Assembly (NCBI RefSeq): GCF_017939615.1
Contig: NZ_JAGKSR010000001.1
Location: forward strand, 2,542,001 to 2,606,000
Length of the DNA: 64,000 bases
Direction: 5' to 3'
Source: Microbacterium sp. BLY
GTDB taxonomy: Bacteria > Actinomycetota > Actinomycetes > Actinomycetales > Microbacteriaceae
The translations under genes were made by a program, and so were the position numbers. The notes under the pieces were generated by a model, which worked only from the letters and a program-made list of their open reading frames with translations, did no database searches and had not been told where the DNA came from. This document shows positions 36,601-41,672 of the stretch, one piece after another; the stretch's first letter is position 1, and every line of letters starts with the position of its first letter.

Positions 36601-36757
36601 CAAAGCCGTGCGAGAGTCGCAGGAGATCCAGTCCTACATGGCGGATCCGTCGTTCCTCAATGACATCGCGGCGATCGCCGCCGACGCGCTTCATTCGCAG
36701 CACCGCAATGAAGGGTCTGGCCCGGCGGTACCCGGTAGAGCTGAGGAGCTGGTGTGA
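33608..36757 (+). CDS. hsdR: Type I restriction enzyme HsdR
   Basis: The 1049-residue translocase and nuclease subunit. The N-terminal PD-(D/E)XK domain has VTMELKTDNTQTVQHAIRQY (about 180-200). The superfamily 2 motor has Walker A WHSAGSGKTKT (about 323), the DEAH box VVADEAHSSQ, FIALTATPKAKTL as motif III, and a helicase C domain with LMAMYVDKKLSN and QTLSRLNRM. It cuts DNA lacking HsdM methylation. Start and hsdM stop share a base (TGATG), giving 1:1 coupling. Confidence 0.95.
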   Translation: MSDAQLMELAFEQDLCTELSERGWLYEAGGSPQAAGWDVSLAMVPRDVLSWLETQYPDEYEKAVPTDLVNGQRDTAEKKLLEHITKELAKQTKMDPTTGHPIGGLLGVLRKGFSYAQVGGPAAKFGPLMVFPPANPNLTEVVEQSEAVKLRILRQVRFDTTTTETIDVVLTANGLPIVTMELKTDNTQTVQHAIRQYQQDRVPGKNRPLLAPGRALVHFAVSNDLVYMATKLAGSDTVFLPFNKGNNGHEGNPPSDTGSPSNYLWREILSRPTFMRILKDFALFEPSKSGKKDGRLIFPRFHQLRAVERVVTDIEQRGTGGKYLVWHSAGSGKTKTIAWLSHRLIRHMGPDSTSTFDSVIVVTDRTVLDENIRDDMNLVQSSKGLVVSIGEKSGAKSPQLKKALIEGDHIITCTLQTFPEVMKLIENTDELRGRRWAVVADEAHSSQTGESARKLKELLADVVGLDFDEDDIDAELSAEDLLRAKNSAVANAENITFIALTATPKAKTLRLFGTHNPDSDRWEAFDTYTMAQAIEEGFILDVLQNYSTYDMFLRVKDALGKAEDLEVNTGEAVTNIVKYARLHPTAVAQKVRVVIEHFRRNVMHLLDGEAKAMVVTGTRMEAYTWSKKMNEYIAERGYDDMDTLVAYSGSLKNEAGDKVTEIALNGTSDVARAFREEGIYKVLIVANKFQTGFDEPRLMAMYVDKKLSNITTVQTLSRLNRMYPGKTSPMVVDFVNSPEDIQKDFQLYYEDAHVKGEVDPNALYTLAERLDTAGYYTESGLEAAARAYLENLGSEQISKAVSPIVAKWHGEWKQAKLAKDKAAREQIESFRSDVISYRNAWQFLSQIVDYDDPQLAQRAVLTTLLARRLHTEGLEIDLGYLDGVQLSGVKLVPSQIAVDYSLSEGSGDGIELPQFDGEHGGGAAVPKRGPLDEAIDAVNELFSAKGVDVGKDSVAGFITTFWGFLDANDDAVAMAKNNTAAQMKASESFQNAVGLAMFKAVRESQEIQSYMADPSFLNDIAAIAADALHSQHRNEGSGPAVPGRAEELV

Positions 36758-36984
36758 TGGCAAACATGCCGGCACCTGGCGAGCTTCCTGACTTCGGGAA
36801 GATCATCCGCGATGCTCGGGTCGCCCGCGGATGGTCGCAGGAAGAGCTCGGGCGTCGGGCCGAGCTGTCGCGCCCGACGATTGCGCGGGTTGAGCGTGGG
36901 GACGACATTTCGACCGCGACGCTGGCGAAGATCGCGGCCGTCCTTGGTCTCACGCTCGAGATGAGGACCGTAGACGAGAGCTGA
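36757..36984 (+). CDS. Small XRE-type HTH regulator at the end of the restriction operon
   Basis: A 75-residue protein that is almost entirely a Cro/C1-type helix-turn-helix: IIRDARVARGWSQEELGRRA, then ELSRPTIARVERGDD and TLAKIAAVLGLTLEMR. Its ATG overlaps the hsdR stop (GTGATGG). Small XRE proteins encoded with restriction systems often act as controller proteins that set expression, so it may bind the repeats before hsdM. Alternatively it could be a leftover antitoxin-like gene (HipB type); no partner kinase is nearby. Confidence 0.75.
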   Translation: MANMPAPGELPDFGKIIRDARVARGWSQEELGRRAELSRPTIARVERGDDISTATLAKIAAVLGLTLEMRTVDES

Positions 36985-36993
36985 GGGTCGTTT

Positions 36994-37035
36994 GAACAAG
37001 AACCCCGTGACCACATGGTCACGGGGTTCTTGTTC
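36994..37035. terminator. Strong bidirectional terminator
   Basis: Two perfect 20-base arms (left arm GAACAAGAACCCCGTGACCA) enclose a 2-base loop, between the convergent HTH and HEPN-like genes. Its ACCCCGTGA core recurs in the hairpin at 40355. Confidence 0.85.
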
Positions 37036-37040
37036 GAACA

Positions 37041-37586
37041 CTAAATCAGGTCCGCTAATGGCATAGCTTTGACGGCTCGACGTGCAGCGCCGAGTGGGGT
37101 GATTGCGCGCTCGATTTCCGTGGCGAAGTTGAGCAGGTCTTCCGGTGTAGCGGCAAGCGTTCGCCATGACTTCCCGTCCTTAGCCGTATACGCCAGACCC
37201 GGGAGGTAACTTCCGTGAGCATCCTGGCCGGCGGTGAACGGATGGGCATGCGAGAGCTTGTTCCGAACAACGTCACGGGCATGGTCGAACGCTGCGAATG
37301 CCGCGTCAATCGATTCTGCGACTGCCAGCCCATCAGGGTGTTCACGATACGTTGCAGCAAGATCCCTGAGCGCCTGTCCTTTGGCATGAGCCATCTTGCC
37401 GCGCGTTTCAGGCAGCGTCGCAGCCCCTGCGTCGTAAAGGATCGCCGTCACGCTCTCTTCAAGGCTAAGGAACGTGTACTGGGCCCGCCCCAATGCAACG
37501 AGCACGTCGGGATGAGCGGGAGTACGGAACTTCCGCCCGAGCGTGACATGTTTGCCGTCAACCAGCGGTTCCTTTGGGTCGCTCAT
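37041..37586 (-). CDS. Small helical protein with a HEPN-like R-x4-H motif
   Basis: A 181-residue, mostly alpha-helical protein. The segment ARDVVRNKLSHAHPF carries RNxxxH (R-N-K-L-S-H), the usual catalytic signature of HEPN ribonucleases, on a helix after another long helix (AQYTFLSLEESVTAILYDAG), as in HEPN folds. No named family is recognised. The ATG overlaps the stop of the upstream nuclease-like gene by 4 bp (ATGA), so the two form a coupled pair inside the defence island. The HEPN reading is inference from one motif and the helical pattern; it may be a structural protein. Confidence 0.5.
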   Translation of the reverse strand: MSDPKEPLVDGKHVTLGRKFRTPAHPDVLVALGRAQYTFLSLEESVTAILYDAGAATLPETRGKMAHAKGQALRDLAATYREHPDGLAVAESIDAAFAAFDHARDVVRNKLSHAHPFTAGQDAHGSYLPGLAYTAKDGKSWRTLAATPEDLLNFATEIERAITPLGAARRAVKAMPLADLI

Positions 37587-38476
37587 GACTCGTATCCGAT
37601 CACGTCTCGACGGATCGTCTCGACGGTCTCCTTCGGCACATCGCCAACAGCCAGCCGGTGTACCGCTCCCAGCCGTGGGTTGAGCAAACCGACGTGCGTC
37701 AGCTCCGCGAACTCGGGCAAGCCGGACTCCTTCCCCATGAGGAAGTACATCAGCAACTGCAGCGTATGGTCCTTCGTCGGCTTGCTCGCCGACACCTTCA
37801 TATCCCACAGCGTGTCCGCGGTGAGGAAGTCGCCGTCGCCGGAATCGACGAGGTCGGTATAGCCACCGCGCTCACCGAGAAGAAATCTCACGGGATCCGC
37901 GAAGACGAAGCCGTCCTTAGTCACGGGTCCGTACCCGGCGAAGAACGCCTGCGTACGAGCGAGCATGATCGCGACGTGCGTGATCGTCATCTCATTGGGA
38001 GCAACGCCAGTTGCACCGTGCTCGGGGTTCCACAGCCGTGGATCGTTCCGGCCACCGACGTCGTAGCCGGCCAGCTGACATGCTAAGCGGCCCGTGCTCT
38101 CGTCGATCGCGGCCATCACACGGCCCTGTTCCGTCTCGAAGTACCGGATCGATACGACGGCTTCGTCGGCCGCCACTGCGACGCCGGAGCCCGCGTACAC
38201 GGCGTCGATCCGCTCTGCCCCGCGCAAGCTCACCCTGAAGACGTCTCGAACCGAGTCGGAGAACTCATCGCGAGCCACATGGACGCGGGCGAGTCTCGAG
38301 AGATAGTCGACTGCCACCCCGATGACGCTGGCGTGAAGATTCTCGATCTTGTGGTCAAGCACACCGTGCTCGTCTTCGATCTCGGTGCGGGTCAGCGTCG
38401 ACGGATGAATGAGACCACCACGAGGCTGCCCGACCTCGCTGTTGTACTGCGTGATGCGCTGGGTCACACTGACCAT
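37583..38476 (-). CDS. PD-(D/E)XK nuclease-like protein
   Basis: A 297-residue soluble protein. The C-terminal third has the arrangement of RecB/Cas4-like nucleases: Asp208 in GYTDLVDSGD, then Asp225-x-Lys227 in DTLWDMKVSAS, then Gln240 and Tyr244 in HTLQLLMYFLMG. The N-terminal half (HASVIGVAVDYLSRLARVHV, DVFRVSLRGAERIDAV) is unrecognised. The ATG at 38476 follows AGGAAGG at 8 bases. It is co-translated with the HEPN-like gene. A nuclease/HEPN pair suggests a two-component anti-phage or toxin-antitoxin module, but no known system is matched. Confidence 0.55.
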   Translation of the reverse strand: MVSVTQRITQYNSEVGQPRGGLIHPSTLTRTEIEDEHGVLDHKIENLHASVIGVAVDYLSRLARVHVARDEFSDSVRDVFRVSLRGAERIDAVYAGSGVAVAADEAVVSIRYFETEQGRVMAAIDESTGRLACQLAGYDVGGRNDPRLWNPEHGATGVAPNEMTITHVAIMLARTQAFFAGYGPVTKDGFVFADPVRFLLGERGGYTDLVDSGDGDFLTADTLWDMKVSASKPTKDHTLQLLMYFLMGKESGLPEFAELTHVGLLNPRLGAVHRLAVGDVPKETVETIRRDVIGYES

Positions 38477-38671
38477 GTGCGTCACCTTCCTATGAAGAAG
38501 CGCCGAACGCTTCTCGCTCGGCCCATACTCTCAGTCTGACCGGCCGGCCGCTGAGCGCACTGACGATGCCTATGTACCGGCAGTTAGATTCCTATGAGCG
38601 TCCTCTTGTCTCGAGCCTTCGCGCACCAATCACGTGACGCAGATAGCGGCGAAGGTCGCCACATCGAAGCA

Positions 38672-39427
38672 TCAGGCCTGAGCATTGCAACTCGGCAGCA
38701 CGTGGACAGTCAACGCGTCTTCAGGGAGCGCGGATGCCCCGATGACCCGCCAATCCTCGCCGAGCACGCCATGGAAGCCGAACAAGCAGACGATAGACAC
38801 CCAACGTTTGATCGAGTCGGCAACTTGAGCGCGTAGCTCTCGTTCGAATGGTGCGAAGTCTGCGCCCTCTATCGTTCGCTGGTAGTGAGCAGCGAGAGAC
38901 CGCGAGCTGGAGATTGCCGCTTTCTCTGCTTTGTCCCACATCGCTGACGACGGTCGCGAGGTGATCTCTTTGCCAGCAACCTGGTCGAGATGGTGGTAAC
39001 GGCCGGCGTCGGCGTAGTTTCTCAGCGCGTGGACCACTGCAGCCCAGACTGGGTCGTTATCGAGGGTGCAGATCCAGCTGCGGAGCATCACTTTCTGCTC
39101 CCATGTGCCGGACTCGACTGCGTCGCGAATTTCGAAACGTAGTCGCTCGTCCATCTCGTCCAAGGCATGGCCCCAGCCGTCGCGGGTGAAGCCCATCTTC
39201 TTTGGCCAGCCTTCACCTCTGGAAACGGCTGCGGTTCCAAGTGCAAGCTTCATCAGTCGTTCGACGCCGATCGAATAGGTCGCTAAGACGGCATCGAGGT
39301 CGCTTTCGAGGGCTCCATCTTGTCGCAGTAGGCGATCGGCCGAAGCGAGCACACTGCGAGCCGAATTGACCTCGGGCAGTAACCCATTGAGCCACTGTTG
39401 ACTCGCGAATCCTGATCCCTGGCGCAT
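38672..39427 (-). CDS. Unrecognised helical protein downstream of the TIR gene
   Basis: A 251-residue protein with no membrane segment and mainly helical pattern. GVERLMKLALG, GHALDEMDERLRFE and HALRNYADAGRYHHLDQ loosely recall large HEPN-like proteins, in which an ERL-KL helix is followed by a basic-His helix, but the match is weak. It follows the TIR gene by 53 bp on the same strand, so they are probably one operon. I cannot assign a function. Confidence 0.5.
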   Translation of the reverse strand: MRQGSGFASQQWLNGLLPEVNSARSVLASADRLLRQDGALESDLDAVLATYSIGVERLMKLALGTAAVSRGEGWPKKMGFTRDGWGHALDEMDERLRFEIRDAVESGTWEQKVMLRSWICTLDNDPVWAAVVHALRNYADAGRYHHLDQVAGKEITSRPSSAMWDKAEKAAISSSRSLAAHYQRTIEGADFAPFERELRAQVADSIKRWVSIVCLFGFHGVLGEDWRVIGASALPEDALTVHVLPSCNAQA

Positions 39428-39480
39428 TTCCCAAGAATACCGACCGTGACAGGACTCGCGGTCTGAAGTCCTTTCGCGTC

Positions 39481-40236
39481 TCAACCAGCTATCTCTGATT
39501 CCGGTGTGACAACACCCGCAATCTTCTCCGCGATGACGGCGACCGAGTCGCGCGAGGTCTCGAAACCCGCGAGATCGGGAAGGAAGCCGCTGTACTCGGC
39601 GACGTCGGCGAAGGTCACTCCGTTGAGTACAGGGATCAGCGTTGACTTTCCAAGCAGCACCCCGAGCTCACGCTCGGTCCAGAAGCGACCGGTGAGGTAG
39701 GCAGCTGTGAGAAGCACGACGCCGGCGCGGGCCTTGCGTAGGCCCTTGTCCATCTGTAACGCCTGACTCTGACCGGGGACAATTGCGACTTCGTCGAACC
39801 ATACGCGGACGCCAAGGCTCTCGAGCTCGTCCTTGAGCTCGGTTGCAACGGCCGAGCCATCGATGCGGGCGTAACTGAGAAAGATGTCCCATTCGCGGTC
39901 GTCTCGCTCGACAAGCCCATGCTGAACGCGTTCGGCCAATTCCTGCTCCGCAGGTGTGTACACAATCCGCGTGGTTGTCGCCGCCGACTGGAGCTTGCGA
40001 TTCAGCTCACGGGCGGCACGGTCGGCTTGGGCAGCGACCTGCTGATTGTGGGCGTTGGCCTGGCGGATCTGTTGGTTCACCCGCTGGTTGTGCTGATTGA
40101 CGCGGTTCACTTCACGGTTGTACTCGTCGACCCGCCGCTTGTTCTCGCGGTTCACGCGGTCAACTTCTCGTTGCAGCTTCTGCTGAGCCGCCCTCATCTT
40201 CGCCTGGAACTGCGCAGTATTGATGCTTCTCGCCAT
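39481..40236 (-). CDS. Coiled-coil TIR domain protein
   Basis: A 251-residue protein. Residues 1-85 are strongly charged heptads rich in Asn, Gln and Arg (REVDRVNRENKRRVDEYNRE), a likely long coiled coil for oligomerisation. Residues 115-245 are a TIR domain: WDIFLSYARIDG, LGVRVWFDEVAIVPGQ, ARAGVVLLTAAYLTGRFW followed by TERELGVLL with the probable catalytic Glu. Bacterial TIR domains commonly degrade or cyclise NAD+ in anti-phage abortive infection (Thoeris and others). No ThsA or SIR2/SLOG partner is adjacent. A start at MARSINT behind AGAGGG is chosen. Confidence 0.8.
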   Translation of the reverse strand: MARSINTAQFQAKMRAAQQKLQREVDRVNRENKRRVDEYNREVNRVNQHNQRVNQQIRQANAHNQQVAAQADRAARELNRKLQSAATTTRIVYTPAEQELAERVQHGLVERDDREWDIFLSYARIDGSAVATELKDELESLGVRVWFDEVAIVPGQSQALQMDKGLRKARAGVVLLTAAYLTGRFWTERELGVLLGKSTLIPVLNGVTFADVAEYSGFLPDLAGFETSRDSVAVIAEKIAGVVTPESEIAG

Positions 40237-40354
40237 GACGATGCCCTCTCGTGTCCTTGTCATGAAGAGTAGGCGCGACCACCGACATTGCTGCTCCAGG
40301 GCTGGCTGGCAGTTCGTGCGCTACTTGGCGAGACAACGACTCAGCTCAACAAAG

Positions 40355-40385
40355 GGACCCCGTGATCGAGTGGTCACGGGGTTCC
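40355..40385. terminator. Terminator hairpin
   Basis: GGACCCCGTGATC and GGTCACGGGGTTCC form an imperfect stem around GAGT, just after the stop of the minus-strand gene at 40410. Its sequence is related to the terminator at 36994. Confidence 0.65.
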
Positions 40386-40409
40386 TCGCAGTCGACTCGG
40401 TGATCGAGG

Positions 40410-40817
40410 TCAACCGGCGTTCGGAGGCTCGAAACCGCCAACGTGGACGTACTGACGCCAAAAGCGACGAACGTCGTCCTCGTAGTGGATCACGCCGTGC
40501 GCAGCGTCGCAGCTAGGGGCACCCACGCAGAGCCCGCGAGTCTTGCCGGCCGCCCAGCGCCGATACCCCGTGATACCTGAGGCCAGAATCGTCTCGAGCT
40601 GTTCCTCGGTAAAGCCGAGGGCGCAGGCGGGCCCGGGGAAGGTCACAGTCACATCCTCGCAGGTCGGGTCGGGCACCCCGCCTGCCGTCGTCTGCGCCGA
40701 GGGCCGGGCCCCATATGCGCGGAAGCTCCGGACCGATATCCATCGATATCTGGATTCAAGGGCCATTCCGAGCCGTCTTCCCGCAGCAGCCAGACGCTTT
40801 GGGACGGGGATAGTCAT
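40410..40817 (-). CDS. Hypothetical protein at the right end of the island
   Basis: A putative 135-residue protein. The C-terminal part (ACALGFTEEQLETILASGIT, RRWAAGKTRGLCVG, then SCDAAHGVIHYEDDVRRF) has paired Cys and His residues that could bind zinc. A terminator follows its stop, which supports it as a real gene. The start is uncertain: an ATG at 40817 has no ribosome-binding site but CACTAT six bases upstream; an upstream frame would add 60 residues. No family recognised. Confidence 0.4.
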   Translation of the reverse strand: MTIPVPKRLAAAGRRLGMALESRYRWISVRSFRAYGARPSAQTTAGGVPDPTCEDVTVTFPGPACALGFTEEQLETILASGITGYRRWAAGKTRGLCVGAPSCDAAHGVIHYEDDVRRFWRQYVHVGGFEPPNAG

Positions 40818-40959
40818 CGTTGGATAGTGCTCGGAAGCGTCACTGGGATAACCCGTCTTCGCGGCGTTCCCAGTGACGTCCGCGACCCGAGTGATCCGCG
40901 AGCAATAGGGAGTAACCTTCGGAAAGATCACGATCGGGTCACGAAAACGTGCGAAACAT

Positions 40960-40979
40960 GGCCCACGTGGAGCCCACGC
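40960..40979 (+). repeat. Right sub-terminal island repeat (possible arm-type site)
   Basis: GGCCCACGTGGAGCCCACGC matches 28324-28343 at 17 of 20 positions in the same orientation and lies 59 bp inside attR. Confidence 0.5.
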
Positions 40980-41008
40980 GGAGCGTCTGACGTACACCCA
41001 AATGCACG

Positions 41009-41033
41009 AAAACCCCTGATGATCAGGGGTTTT
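41009..41033 (-). terminator. Terminator of tRNA-Val(GAC)
   Basis: AAAACCCCTGAT and ATCAGGGGTTTT form a perfect 12-bp stem with a one-base centre just after the tRNA 3' end. It came with the island and replaces the hairpin now stranded at 28150. Confidence 0.75.
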
Positions 41034-41038
41034 CAGGT

Positions 41039-41062
41039 GTGCGCGATACTGGGATCGAACCA
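41039..41062. repeat. attR: tRNA-Val 3' end, identical to the left repeat
   Basis: These 24 bases form the 3' end of the intact tRNA-Val(GAC) gene and are repeated exactly at 28181-28204. The island extends from this 3' end, as expected if integration restored the tRNA. Confidence 0.85.
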
Positions 41063-41111
41063 GTGACCTCTTCCGTGTCAGGGAAGCGCGCTACCGCTGC
41101 GCCAATCGCGC
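41040..41111 (-). tRNA. tRNA-Val (GAC anticodon)
   Basis: A 72-base cloverleaf: acceptor GCGCGAT pairs perfectly with ATCGCGC, the D stem is GCGC/GCGC, the anticodon stem-loop is CTTCC-CTGACAC-GGAAG giving GAC, and the T loop is TTCGATC. CCA is not encoded. It is the integration site of the island. Confidence 0.93.
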
Positions 41112-41138
41112 CCGTTGGGGCTATTCAGTTTTCCCGTG

Positions 41139-41209
41139 AGGTGGCGACGGGATTCGAACCCGTGTAAACGGCTTTGCAGGCCGGTGCCTAGCCGCTCGGC
41201 CACGCCACC
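41139..41209 (-). tRNA. tRNA-Cys (GCA anticodon)
   Basis: A 71-base cloverleaf: acceptor GGTGGCG/CGCCACC, discriminator T, anticodon loop CTGCAAA giving GCA, and T loop TTCGAAT. CCA is not encoded. Confidence 0.92.
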
Positions 41210-41261
41210 GTGTGGATTGACCCCACGTGCCGCCGATCTTCGAGAAGATCTACTGCACTCG

Positions 41262-41334
41262 AGCGGATGACGAGACTCGAACTCGCGACCCCAACCTTGG
41301 CAAGGTTGTGCGCTACCAACTGCGCTACATCCGC
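41262..41334 (-). tRNA. tRNA-Gly (GCC anticodon)
   Basis: A 73-base cloverleaf: acceptor GCGGATG/CATCCGC with discriminator T, anticodon stem-loop CAACC-TTGCCAA-GGTTG giving GCC, and T loop TTCGAGT. Confidence 0.93.
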
Positions 41335-41485
41335 ATTTCGTTCCCGGTTGTCCCGGGCACTTATGAAACATTAGCCGATGATCGGCGCTCCACCAAACCC
41401 GCAGCGAATCTCGCGCGTGTCTCCCGGACTGGTCATCAGGGCGTCCGCGGGTCCGGTAGTATCGGTTGACGTACCCCACGGGTAT

Positions 41486-41561
41486 GGGCGATTGGCGCAG
41501 TTGGTAGCGCGCTTCCTTCACACGGAAGAGGTCATCGGTTCGAGTCCGGTATCGCCCACCA
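41486..41561 (+). tRNA. tRNA-Val (CAC anticodon)
   Basis: Acceptor GGGCGAT/ATCGCCC, D stem GCGC/GCGC, anticodon stem-loop CTTCC-TTCACAC-GGAAG giving CAC, T loop TTCGAGT, and an encoded 3' ACCA. It points opposite to the other three tRNAs. Confidence 0.93.
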
Positions 41562-41672
41562 CAAGTGTCGATGTTCAGACTTGCGACGTCCTCGGTCTGG
41601 CCTGCCTCGATCCGCTGACCGCCATGCCGAGGAACACCTGCGCGAGCTTGTGCAGGTCAGGGTGACTGGTCA

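Noticed and set aside
36757..36984. HipB-type antitoxin of a HipA toxin-antitoxin pair
   Set aside because: The HTH is compatible, but no kinase gene is adjacent; the stop of hsdR overlaps its start, so it belongs with the restriction operon.
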